The position numbers and the translations under genes are program-made. Of a stretch of DNA of 64,000 bases, positions 10,051 to 21,298 are shown piece by piece. The DNA is taken from NCBI RefSeq assembly GCF_028372415.1, contig NC_092879.1, positions 71,282,412-71,346,411 on the forward strand. The letters run 5' to 3'. Position 1 is the first letter of the stretch. Every line of letters begins with the position of its first letter. The stretch is from Notamacropus eugenii (taxonomy: Eukaryota > Chordata > Mammalia > Diprotodontia > Macropodidae). The notes beneath the pieces are model-generated. The model saw nothing but the letters and a program-made list of their open reading frames with translations, was not told where the DNA came from and did not search any database.

Positions 10051-11229
10051 GCCAAGAAACTTATGGTTGAGTTGATGAGCGATAACTTTACAACTCTTAG
10101 CAAGACAGTACCACGTGCTCATTGGGTGGTGCAGCCAACAGGAGGCTTCTTTGGCTGACATCCCCTGTAAGCTCTTTTACAACTTGGAGAGTCTATTATT
10201 CTAAGTATATATTCTTGGAAGTCTGTGTGTGTGTGTGTGCGTGTGTGTGTGTGTGCGTGCGTGTGTGTGTGTGTGTGCATGTGTGTGTGTGTGTGTTTAA
10301 AATGACTTTGAAACAGAAAAGTCATTTTATGTTCAGGCCATTCAAATTAGTATGATTGAAGCTTCATTTGCAAATGACAGTTCTTATAGAACAAATTCAT
10401 TATTTTTTTTTCACAGAGATCAAACAAAGGACAGACTGAGGCACCTGAAGAGAGATCTGACTGAAGTTTATGTGAAAAAGCTGGAGGGGGAGTGGACTGC
10501 AAATCCCATCTGAGTCAACTGTGTGATGTAGCAGCTCCCCAACCTAGTGGGAGCTTAGGTGGTCTTAGGTTATAATCTTGTGTGTGCTATGTTGTTCTAG
10601 CTGCCATATTGTAGGAAGTGCGCTACAGGAGTGGGGAACTTGCAGCTTCAAGGCCACATGTGGTCCTCCAGGTCCTCAAGTGCAGCCCCATCCTGCCCTG
10701 AGCAAATCACTTCATCTCTTAGTGTCCCCAGCAATTTTCTTAATTAATTAATTAATAAGTTACAGAGGAGGTGCTGACCAACATTGGTGGAGTTAGTTTC
10801 CTCATCTAGAAGTTCCCTATACTATTTAAAGGACATCAGTCCTTTTCCATATTCTAGTCAAATTGAACTAGTGACTCTTCTCCTAGCTTGATATTCCTTC
10901 TCCTATCTCCCTGCATTTTCATGGTCTGTCTCTCTTGCTTGGAATGCACTCCATCCTCATGTCAGCTTGTCAGAATCCTTCTCTACATAAAAGGCTAAAT
11001 GTAGGTGTTGCCTGTTTCCTGAATCCCTCCCATGCATTATAGTTCTCTCCTTGCTCCAAATTACTTTAGATTTCCATGTCCCTGTGCATGTTGCATTTCT
11101 CTTATGGTATGAGATTTCCTGCTGAGTTTTGCTTTGGATACCCCCAGGGTCCAGCTTAGGGCTTTGGCCTTAGCCAATATTGAATCCATTTTTTTTTGAG
11201 ATATACAATTAATCGAATCACTGAAGGAG
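10051..11229. other. Gene-free spacer with GT repeat and L2-like fragment
   Basis: No gene supported. It contains the GT repeat at 10224-10297 and a stretch at about 10880-11060 (CTTGCTTGGAATGCACTCC, CTGAATCCCTCCCATGC) that reads like an old L2 3' region in sense orientation. An ATTA-rich tetranucleotide tract lies at 10740-10757. Confidence 0.5.
10224..10297. repeat. (GT)n microsatellite with GC interruptions
   Basis: About 74 bases of GT with GC and AT interruptions. Predicted peptides of alternating Cys-Val or Thr-His here are artefacts. Confidence 0.95.
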
Positions 11230-14200
11230 GAACTTCAACAGAATTGTGAGCTTATCCAGGCCACGCACCCTGAGCCAAGGCAGGCCTAACATCCACAATG
11301 GCCAGCTGTTTTCCTTGTTTTCAATTATTGTATTCCCAGCGTCTTGAACAGGTGGTTCATATTTTCAAAAATGAATGAAATTGTGAAGAGGAGAGGCCCA
11401 ATAGAGTGGTGAGCTCCATGGTCAAAGCAAGTTGAGAATGCACGGCCATGGCCCTGGACCTTGGGAAAATTGACCAATGGATGGTATTTGGCACTGTTTC
11501 TTGTTCTTGCTTTCTGTGTCTCTCTTCCCTCCCAGCCTTTGATACTCACTGTGACTTGCACTTAAGATTTTGGGGGAACCTCACTGAGACTGACTGCAGT
11601 GGAGACAAGGTCAGTGTCCATAGGACTTTTCTCCCTTGGCCCAAATATCCAAAGATGCTGTTTTCACTGGTTTTCTGTTCATCTTGGTCTCCTCATCACA
11701 ATGAGATTGCCTATTTCCCTTGAAGGCATAGCCCTGAACTCTAACTCTGTTGCTTTCTCTGGGAATAAATGGATCCTAAATAATACTGAGGAACTGGTGT
11801 AGGGCCTTGATTATTAACTATCTTTTTAAAAAAATTCATTGGGATTAAATGATGAAAATGAGAGCAGGTAAAACTGTAAGCTTATCCTAGCACACGGGTA
11901 TGATACATATAAATAGTGGCTTTTTGCCCCGGTAAAGATGCCCAAAGAGATGGGCTGAAGAGAGGAGGTTGGTCCCTGTCTTTTATATGTATGTCCAGGG
12001 ACTCCCGGTGGGTTAAGATTAGGTACATAGTATTTAATTTACTGAAAAATTGAATTGAAATTTCAAACTATTTTTAAAATGTTTATATTTTGAAATATTG
12101 AATTTTTTTGCAAATGGAATCATGGCAAGGCAAGCCTCACTTCTCTCGAGTCTGCCTCCTCCCCTGCTAGAGCTGAGGCAGTGGCACTCTCTGCAGTGAT
12201 TTTCTACCTGGATGCACACATCCCAGTAGGGGGCTTTTCAATGCTTTTGTTTTCCTTTATGAATCCTAGCCTCTAGTCCAGTGCCTTGTACACAACTGGT
12301 GCCTACTTTTTGAATGGGAACTCAGACTGGATTGCCCCTGCAGTGCTGGCTGCTATTTGAATCCTCTCCCAGGGCACATGCAAAAATCTCTCTCTGCAGT
12401 AGATCTTCAGTCTAAATGGTTAAATGTCCTCAATGCTGGATGCTTTTTCTTTTATTTTTCTCTTCTCTATTTCTGGGCTTGTTTTTTTTTTCTCTCTCTC
12501 TGGCTCAGTGCACTGCACATAGTAGGCAGTTATTGACTGCTGTGTGAATTGAATCCATTTGAATGCTAGCAAGGAGAACCCAGTAGCAGTAGCGGCAGCT
12601 AATCTCCCCCTCCCCTAGTCGAGCAGAACCACATAGAAAGTGTATATTAAGTGGCTTTTGAATGGAATTCAGTCATGGAAAAGCAGTATGAAATTCTGAA
12701 GTCTCCTCCCAAGGCAGAGGCAGAATCTTGATGCTCAGTGGCTTTTTACCTTGGAAAACAACTCCATGGTAATGATGTTTTCTCTTCCTCTTCTCCCCCT
12801 CCCTGGCCTCTAGCAGCTTTTAAACATAGTAGGTACTTATCTAAGATTTTAAAGGAATTGACCTGTGTGGTTATGGAATCCTGGGAAGGAGAGACCTAGA
12901 GGAATTCTAGCCTCCTCCAGCTCTCCTCCTGGGTTAGAGCCAGGATTGTCAGTCATCCAGAGCACCTTTTAACCTTGACACAAAGAGCCCTACCTTGAGG
13001 CATCTGTCCTCCTTGTGTTTGGCCATCTCAGGCTTAGATCTCTCTTCTGTGCACCCAGTAGGTGCTTACTATATATATTTCTTGAATTGAATTGAATTTT
13101 GGTGAGGAAAACCTCAGTAGGTCAACTAGCTCACTCCCAGCATGGAGGCTGGAGCAGAATACATATGGGTCACCATGGACCTTGGTCAAGATGTCCCGAG
13201 AGATGGTATTTTCAACTACTCTTTGTCTTTCCATCAGCTGGTATGGTGCTTTGGGCATCATAGGCTTTAAGAAATGTTTTTCAATTGCATCGGATAGAAC
13301 TGAGTTACAGAAAAGAGACCCCTCTTTCAAGAATTCTATGAGATCACCTATTCCTCTCCAAAGGCCAAGGCAGGAGCTCTATCCCCAGCGGCTTGCAACT
13401 TGGGGGAAAATGTCCTAAGAGATGGAGTGGTTGTTGCTTTTTGAAAATTGCATTAGAGATTAAAAAATAAATCTCTCCAATACCCAACACCAGACCTTGT
13501 ACATAGTAAATGACGATGAAATGTTTTTTTGACTTGAGTTAAATCATAGCAAGGAGAGCCTCAATAGTCCTCTGAGTACAACTAGTTTACTCCCAGGGCA
13601 AAGCCAAGGTCATTTTCCAAAGTGAGTAAAGATGGTCCTAAGAGATGGTGTTTTCATATTTCTTTTTTTTATCCCCACCCTCCTGGCACCCTTTTCCTAA
13701 GGTCAGCCCTAACCCTAGACAAAGGAGAGAAGACAGAATGCTGGACTTGGTGTCAGGGAGATCTGGAGCTGTATCCTGCCTCTTATGGTGAATAGGTGAG
13801 TGACCCTGGGTAAGTTACTTCCCTTTTTTGGACTCCATTTCCTGTTCAAGAAAATGGAGCTATTACCGTCACTTGGGTTACGAGCAACAAGTGAAATTAG
13901 GTCTGTACCCTTGCTTTGAAATTTGATAGCAGGCATGATCATTTCTGGAACTGTTTTGAATCTCACCAAAACCAAAGGAGAGATCACCGGTGCTATGAGG
14001 TCATCTGCCCCTCTCCTAGGACTGGGGTGAGAGCGTGGCCCACAGTGGCTTTCAGCCCGGGTGAAACTATCTCATGTCACATAAACGATAATTTGCTCCT
14101 GTTGGATTTGCTTTTAAACTACATTTAGAGGATTTTGCAAAATCTTTCTAGCATCTGGTACCCTCCCTTATGCATAGTTATTTACTAAGTTATTATCACT

Positions 14201-14682
14201 AAATCACATACAGTGCTTTAATCCTTTTCAAATATTTATTAAATGCCTTTTAAAAGAAATCAAAGTAAATCATGGCTAATAAGAGCCTCTGTAGGTACAA
14301 GAGCTTACCAGGTATCCTCCTGGTGTGAAGATGGAAGTGCTGCCTACCTGCCCGCCTGCCTGCCATGGCACTCTGCCTTGGTGATGGGAGCTCAAAAAGG
14401 AGGCTTTTCATTGTCTTCCCTTCTGTTATTTTTCTTCTCATTTCTGTTCCTCCAGCATCTAGCACTTGGCTTTGCACACAGTAGGCATCTACTAAATAGG
14501 TTCTGAATTGAGTTAAATTGAATTTCAGAAAAGAGCCCCAGCTACCCTGTGAGCAGTTTCTGCTCTCCTCAGGCAGCTCAGTCACTTTGATCCCAGAAAA
14601 AAATAGTCCAAGGGATGAGGTCTGTCTATGCATTGGTTTGTGTACTTCCCAGTTCTCCTGTCAGACATGGTGCCTATTCAAG

Positions 14683-14730
14683 GGTGTGTGTGCGTGTGTG
14701 TATGTGTGTATGTATATATGTATATATTTT
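14683..14730. repeat. (TG)n / TATG microsatellite
   Basis: Imperfect TG tract with GTAT interruptions, inside a unit of array 1. Confidence 0.85.
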
Positions 14731-14976
14731 GAATTGAGTCAAGACGCTCACTTGTACTATGTCTCTCTCCTCTCCCAAGGCAGAGGCAGAAAACCTCTCT
14801 CTGCAGTGGATTTCTAGCTTGGTTAAAATATTCTCAGTGCTGAGTGGTTTTTCTTTCCAAGTTTGTACTGGTTTTCCCCCACCCCCTCTGGCCTCTGGCT
14901 CAGTGCACTACACATAGTAGGCAGTTATTGACTGAGTATCAAGTGGAATCCATTTGAGTGATGGCAAGGGTAGTCT

Positions 14977-15004
14977 CAGCAGCAGCAGCAGCAGCAGCAG
15001 CAGC
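14977..15004. repeat. (CAG)n trinucleotide repeat
   Basis: Nine CAG triplets inside one unit of tandem array 1. It is not in a supported reading frame. Confidence 0.9.
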
Positions 15005-15620
15005 ATGTACTTCTGGGGCTTTCTAGCTTTGGAAAAATGACCTAAGCAGGGTATTTTTTTAGCCCCCAGTGTTTTTGTTCTTGTTTTGGGATCTCTGCCC
15101 CCCAACCTTAGCTCAGTGCATTACATATAATAGACACCAATGAAATGTTTTTTGAAATTGCATTAAATAGAATTATGTCCCAGAAAGTGGGTTTCTTCAT
15201 AGAGCTGAGGCAGAATTTCTACTTTCAGAGGCTTCCTATCTCCCTAAAAATGTCCTAAATGCTGGGTTTTTCCCAGCAGAATGTCTAAGTCCTTAGCATC
15301 CAGTTCAGTGTAGACTGTGCAGTGAAGGACCTTTATAAAGGGATTGGGAGTGGGGTTGAGTTGATTGCCAGAAGGGAGAGCCTCACCCACCTGAGCTAGC
15401 TTGTCTAGCCTTGCCCATAGCCTCAGAGAAGATGCTCTGATCTCCTCCAATCCAGTCTCCTCTGAAAACACTGTGAGAGACACTTGTTCTTCTTGTGTGG
15501 AAGAAACAGTAGGCTATGGGATGATTTGGGGGGCTACTTTTGTTTCCCTGCCAACAAGCATGGTATCCAGTACATAGTAGGAACCTTTAGAAATGTTTCT
15601 TTTTCTTAAAAAAAATCTCA

Positions 15621-16289
15621 GTATTTGGTGCCTAAGAGCATTAGAACTTGCTCGTAGGGATGGAAGGAGGTTCTGGGAATTTCCTAAGGGAATACTCTGG
15701 TCTTGTTGCCTGGGGTTTTTTCCTTAGGATTTCAGTGGACCCCCTTCTCCCCCAAGTAACTAGGCTTTTTCTTTTCTTTTCTCATCATATTTTGTAAATT
15801 TCTTTCCCTCTTGCTTCTTGGGATGTGAAGGGTTCAGGTGTGCCAGTGTGATCCAGCTAAGCTTGCAGCTGGCTTTGGCCCCCTTGCCCCCTTACCCATC
15901 CTTGAATCCCAGTTTCGCCCTCTAGTTGGTCAGGGCCTGAGGTGGCAGGAGGCTGAGGCCTGTGATTCAGGAAGGCAATGCCCTGCAATACCAGTTTTCG
16001 GCCACCAGGGGGAGAAATGGAGAGCTCTGTAGAGCAGTAGCCTGCTCCTACCCAGCTGCCTTTGGGTGAGGGAAGGAGGCAGGCAACTGAGGAGGAGCTT
16101 CTGTCAACCAGGTGTTCTCACAGTCCAGATTCTACTTATGATGGTCTAGTAGAAAACCTCTTCAAGTGGTTGATTTGTACCGGGTAGGCAGTGTCAGGTT
16201 CCTAGACCAGACTGACTCTGAAAGGGAAAGGGAAGTGGCTCCTCCTGAGGAGAGGGAGTGAGGCGCAGCCTCCTCAATGCCAGGCCTGG
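15621..16289. other. Spacer between arrays 1 and 2
   Basis: About 670 bases with no gene or recognised element. A stretch at about 15450-15510, before this spacer, already resembles a unit of array 2 (CCAGTCTCCTCTGAAAACAC), so the spacer may be an insertion or a decayed part of the arrays. Confidence 0.45.
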
Positions 16290-18878
16290 GATTTTCCTCA
16301 GAAAAATCTCTTGGGGTGACTGGCTTTCCACTCTGGGGCGGGAGAAAGGGTAAAAAGGGGGTCCCAGTCCAGTCTCTTCAGAAAATCCTGTCAGAAACAC
16401 TTGTTTTCCACTGTGTGGCTGAAACAGAAAGTTCGAGGGAAAGAGAAAAAGGTTATACTCAGTCTCCTCAGAAAATATTTTTAGGTGGCAGAATACAGAG
16501 AACAGTAATGAGGGGAAAAGAATCTTAATCCAGTCCCCTCAAAAATGCTGTTGGAGCATTTGCTTTACATTTAAGGGCAGAAGACAAGAATCTGGAAGGA
16601 TGAAGGAAAGAATCCTAATCTAATCTCCTCAGAAATGGCTGAAGTGGGAAATAGGGAAGAAAATATGGTAGGAGGGGAGATCTCAGTCTAATCTCCTCAG
16701 AAAAGACTGTTTGGGGGCATTTGCTCCTTGTCCTGGGGAAGGAGGAAGGGAAGCAAGATGGTGGGGAGGATCCCTCAGAAAATAGGATTCTAAGAAAGTC
16801 CTTGCTTCCTCAGAAAAAGACTGCTTAGGGGCATGTCTGGACATGTGTGAGTATGGGTGGGCATGTGTGAGGGGGGAAATTTGTTGCTCCCCTTTGTCAG
16901 GAAACAGGAAGAGAAAAGGGGTTTTGGCTCACTCTCCTTCAATAAAACTGTTGAGGAATATTTTCCCTCCATTTTGAGACAAAAGATACGGAAGGAAGGG
17001 GAAGGTAGCTAGTTTTGTCTCCTCAGAAAAGACTTGGGGTGAAGCAGGTGGAGAAGGGGGAGTCAGGCTAATAATTCAATCTCAGAAAATATTAAGGGGG
17101 GGTGCAGAGAAAGTCCTAGAGGCAGAGGATACAGGGAGGAGAGGAAAATAGGACCTTAGTCCTTTCTCCTCAGAAGAGACTTGAAGAACATTTGTCCTCC
17201 ATTTTAAGGCAGGAAGAGGTGGGAGGAGAGTCCTAGTTTGCTCAGGGAGGAAAGATGAGGGAGGGGATAAGTTCTCAGTCCATTCTTCTCAGAAAAGGCA
17301 GTTGGGGAAATATTGGCTCTCCACTTTTAAGCATGTGACATAAATCAGTATGCCAGGAGGGGAGGGGAGGGCTAGGTCCAAATATTGTCTCCTTATAAAA
17401 GGCTGTTTGGGATATTTACTTCTCATTTTGGGGCATTAGACAAGAATAGGGTGGGGGGGCGTCTCCTCAGGAAACACTATTGGGGGAGAAAAGGTCCTCG
17501 TCTCCTCAGAAAAAATTCTTTTGGGGGGTGCATATGAATTTGCTCTCCATTCTGCAGGGAAAAATGTGTTAATATGAGAGGATCTTAGTCCAGTCTCTTC
17601 AGAAACATAGTGTTGAGGAGTATTTGTTCTCTATCTTGAGGCAGATGACTGGTGGCAGGATGGGGATGGGGGAGAGAAAGGATCTGTATTTAGTCTCCTC
17701 AGAAAATACAGTTGGGTGACACAGAGACATAGCCTGGGCAGCAGTGAAGAAAGGAGAGATAGTCTTAGTCCGATCTCAGAAAAGACTTCTGGGGCATTAG
17801 CTCTCCATCTTGGGGCAGGAGGCAAGGGAGGCTGGTGGGCAGAAGATGACTTTCTACTCAGTCTCCTCAGAAAATACTACTATTTACTCTGTATTTTGAG
17901 GAAGAAAAAGGAAGCTGAAGGGGAATCCTAGTCTAGTCTCCTCACAAAAGACTGGTAGCATCTGCTCTCCTAGAAACAGAGGACAACAAGCTGTCAGGAG
18001 AAGAAAAAATGAGACTGAGTCTGGTCTTCTCAGAAAAGACTTAGGGCATTTGCTTTCCAGCTTGCAGAAGATGATGGGAAGTAAGGGAGAAAAGGTCCTG
18101 TTTTTTTGCAACAAAAGATTGTTTGGGGCACAGTTCTCTAACCCAAATGCAGGAGAAAGGCAAGATGGGGAGGAAAAAAGGGTTTTTAGCCCAGTCACCT
18201 CAGAAAAGACTTGAGCATTTGCTTGACATTTTGAAGCGAAAGAAAGAAAGCAGACAGGTGGGGGTATGTGGAAGGGTTCTATTCCTGTCTCCTCAGCAAA
18301 GACTGGTGGTGACATTTGCTCCGTATTTGGGGGTGGGTGGGAAGAAAGGTCCTAATATCATTAGGTGGCACCCTGGGGCAGGAGAAAGGTGGGGGGGGGA
18401 AGAACAATCTTGGCAGAATCTCCTCAGAAAAGACTGCTGAGAAACATTTATTCTCCATTCTGAGGCAGATTGTAAAAAGGCAGGGAGTCAGTGGCGAAAA
18501 GGATCCTGGTTCATCTTGTTTCCTCAGAAAATACTGTTGGGTAGGAATTACCTCCTAGAGATGGGACAAGGGGCAGAAAGGAGGGAAAAAAGCATCTTAG
18601 TTCCATTTTCTATTGGGAGATGTCTCCTAGAGACAGAAAACAGCAAGCACTGGGAAGGGGGAGGAAAGAGTCAGTCCAGTTTCCTCAGACAAGGCTGTGG
18701 AGGGAGACATTTGCCTTCCATATTAGTGTAGGAGACAGCCCCAAGGAGGAAGGAAGGAAAAGATGAGTTTAGTTTCCTCAGAAAAAGATTGTGGAAGGAG
18801 ACATTTGTGTCCAATCTTGGACTATTAGACAAGAATTTGGGGGGGGGCAGGGAAAGGATTCTAGTCTTCTCAGAAAAG

Positions 18879-18881
<3 letters not shown>

Positions 18882-18945
<64 letters not shown>

Positions 18946-18950
18946 GTGTG
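18882..18950. repeat. (GT)n microsatellite
   Basis: About 28 uninterrupted GT units and a short GTGTGGT tail, inside tandem array 2. Confidence 0.95.
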
Positions 18951-19236
18951 TTCTGCATCTTAAGGCAGGATTTAGGAGGTGGGAAGGGGAGGGAGAAGGG
19001 TCCCCAGTTCAATCTCCTCAGAAAATACTGGCGGGGAAGGAGAAAAACAAGAAGGGTCTTACCCCAGTTTCCTCAGAAAAGACTGGACAAATATTTGCTT
19101 TCCTTTTTGAAGGAGGTAGGAAATAGGAAGGTGGAACATGACTAGGAGAAGGAGAAGGAAGTCTCCTCAGAAATATGGTTGGGGGGGTATTTGCTCTCCT
19201 AGAGGTAGGGCACAGCTAGAACTGGGGAAGGAAGGA

Positions 19237-19498
19237 AGCAAGTTTTTATTAATTACTTACTATGTGTCAGGTAACAAACTAAGTGCTTTACATATTTTCT
19301 CTCATTTGATCCTCACAACAACCCTGGGAGGTAGATATGATGATTTTCTTCATTTTACAGATGAGAAAACTGAGGCACACAGAGGTGAAGTAACTTGCCC
19401 AGAGTCACGTGGAGCCTAGGTAGTGTCTGAGGCTAGATTTGAACTCAAGTCTTCCTGACTTCAGGTTGAGGGGGCTGTCTACTGTGCCATAAGATTCC
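19237..19498 (-). repeat. MIR-type SINE inserted in array 2
   Basis: Near full-length reverse MIR: ACTATGTGTCAGGTAACAAA, GATCCTCACAACAACCCTGG, TTTTACAGATGAGAAAACTG, AACTTGCCCAGAGTCACG, TTGAACTCAAGTCTTCCTGA. The array units continue on both sides, so the SINE entered after the array formed. Confidence 0.8.
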
Positions 19499-20980
19499 AA
19501 GAGGAAAAAGGGTATTGGTTGAGTCACCCTCAGAAGGAGGGAGACACAGTTTTATCAGAGAAGACAGATTTGCTCTCCAATTTGAGACAGATGATTAGAA
19601 GGAGGGAGGGGGCAGGTAGGAATAGATGCTGCTTTTGTCTCCTCAGAAAAGGCCATTGGGGACATTTGTTTCCCATGTTGAAACAGGAAACAAGAAAGAG
19701 AGAGAAGGGGGACGATGTCTCCAGCCCTCTCAGAAAAGATGGGAAGGGGAAATTTGTTCTTTGTCAGGGAACAAGGGCTTGGGGAGAAGAGCCCTAGTTC
19801 ATTCCCCTCAAAAAATATTATGGAAGAGGGAGAGAAGATCCTAGTCCCCTCAAAAATGATGGTTGGGAAGATTATTTAAACATGAGGTCTCAGTCTAGTC
19901 TTCTCAGAAAAGACTATGGAAGTATGTTTGGCCCCCATTTTGTGATAAGACATGAAGCAAAGAGCCATTGGGGGTGAGGAAATGTCCTGCTCCAGTCTCT
20001 TCAGAAAAAACTCCAAACCTTGGGGATCTTTGCTCCTAACTTTGAAGTAGGAGATAAATATGAGAGAAACAGTTTTCTGAAAAGTTCTTGTGGGGCATTT
20101 GCTTTCCCCTTTGGGGCAAGAGGCAGGAAAGTGGGCAAAAGAAGGGTCCTAGTTGGGTTTCCTTATACCAGATACCTGAGGTACATTTGTTTCTCAGTCT
20201 GGGGCAGGAGACAGAAGACAAGGAAGGTCCCAGTCCTGTTTTCTAAGGAAAGACTGTTAGGGGTAGGTGGGTGGGGAGAATATTTATTCCCACTCAGGGT
20301 AGGAAGTAGGGAGGAGGGGGCCAAAACAAGAATCCCTGTCTAGTCTACTAAGTAAAAGCTATTTGGGGGCTGGTGGTATTTATTCCCCATTCTGGGAGGC
20401 AGGGGTGGTGGGAGAAAGGTCCCAGTCTAATTTCCTCAAATACATGTTTTTGGATCCTCAACCCCCTCAGTGGAGATTCTTGTTCTAGGCTGAATCCTGT
20501 CCAATCCAGTTTAAACCGTGGGATAGGGGTGACTCTGGGCCTAGGTCTAGGTTTGCTTGCAGCTCTAGAATTCTTCCCTGTAACTAGGGGCTTGAAGAGG
20601 AGTAAGGTGGGGCAGGGAAAGGAGCAGGCCTTAAAGAGATAAAAATGGATTGTTATGGCCGGGAGGGAAGTCTTATTTCTCTCCTTTCTCTGGCTGATGA
20701 AAACTGCAGGGAGCCAAAGATCTCTATCTGTTTCTTCTGTATTCATCAGGTAAGTTCTGACTGTTCCAGAAGATGGACTGGACACAGTGCCTCCTCCCTG
20801 TGTGATTTGGAAGAGAGCCAGGGGGTCCTCCAATCCCATTCCAGCACCCCTTTTGCTGAATGGATTGTGCTCAGAGCTCAAAATGACTTCCTGAAACTTT
20901 TTCCATTGCCCCAATCTTCAATGGTGCAGGAAAGTGATGGTAAAGCTTTCCTTATGTCCTTCCTCTTCTCAGAAGGAAAT

Positions 20981-21179
20981 ATGCTAACTCCAGGTTGGTC
21001 TGTAAGCCCACTTCGGCTCTGGGGAGATATGAATTTAACAGAAGCTATCAGTCAGAGCCTGCAAGGCTTTGGCCCTTTCAAGTTGCCTGGAGGGGCCAAA
21101 AAAGAAGAGCCCAGAGGAAAGTCTGGGAATCTGCTGCTGTCTTTCTACCTGAATGTTTCTCATCGCCTGCTGTTAGGAG
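20981..21179 (+). CDS. FATE1: FATE1 coding exon 1
   Basis: Carries the MFF-like motif DMNLTEAISQ. The donor is GAG|GTAAGA and the exon ends in phase 1; its last G joins AT of the next exon to give Asp. If this is really a second exon, it begins at 20973 after the acceptor-like tract, and an upstream noncoding exon remains to be located. Confidence 0.65.
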
Positions 21180-21227
21180 GTAAGAGTATAGCACATCCTA
21201 TGGCTGCCTGTGCTATGTGTGTGTGTG

Positions 21228-21298
<71 letters not shown>

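Larger units (their letters stand above)
11230..15620. repeat. Decayed tandem array 1, period about 220 bp
   Basis: The same ordered blocks recur: CACATAGTAGGCAGTTATTG, then GAATTGAATTGAATT, GCAAGGAGAGCCTCA, CCAAGGCAGAGGCAG, CTCTCTGCAGTGG, then AAATGTCCTAAGAGATGG and a pyrimidine tract. The CATAGTAGG-type block appears near 12290, 12515, 12822, 13060, 13500, 14475, 14910, 15120 and 15555; the gaps are roughly one, two or three times 220 bp. Units are strongly diverged. The start before 12000 is uncertain. A MIR-like SINE (about 13720-13870) interrupts it. I do not recognise the family. Confidence 0.65.
16290..20450. repeat. Decayed tandem array 2, about 48 units near 85 bp
   Basis: The core AGTCTCCTCAGAAAAGACT recurs about 48 times. 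Each core is followed by a GTTGGGGCATTTGCTCTCC-like block, then TTGGGGCAGGAGAC-like, then a purine-rich run of GGGAGAAAGGTCC type. Good examples of the core lie near 16690, 17020, 17695, 18027, 18420, 18520, 19070, 19640 and 19902. Spacing is mostly 65-100 bases. A SINE (19237-19495) and a GT repeat (18882-18950) are inserted. Short ORFs here repeat peptides such as SPQK and are by-products of the repeat. The array ends about 520 bases before the first FATE1 coding exon. The family is unknown to me. Confidence 0.85.

Noticed and set aside
16277-20343. Repeated peptides containing SPQK or SSEKT, suggesting a repeat protein
   Set aside because: The frame changes between units and is broken by stops; the peptides only reflect the DNA repeat.
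16290-20450. CRISPR-like array
   Set aside because: Units are diverged throughout with no constant repeat and unique spacers, and the DNA is vertebrate.
5127-20640. PRRG3, expected upstream of FATE1 by synteny
   Set aside because: No Gla-domain or other PRRG3-like exon was seen; it may lie further upstream or in the opposite direction.
20645-20980. The upstream open frame as a separate gene
   Set aside because: It shares the frame of FATE1 exon 1 and has no stop or domain of its own; treated as a start-site question for FATE1.
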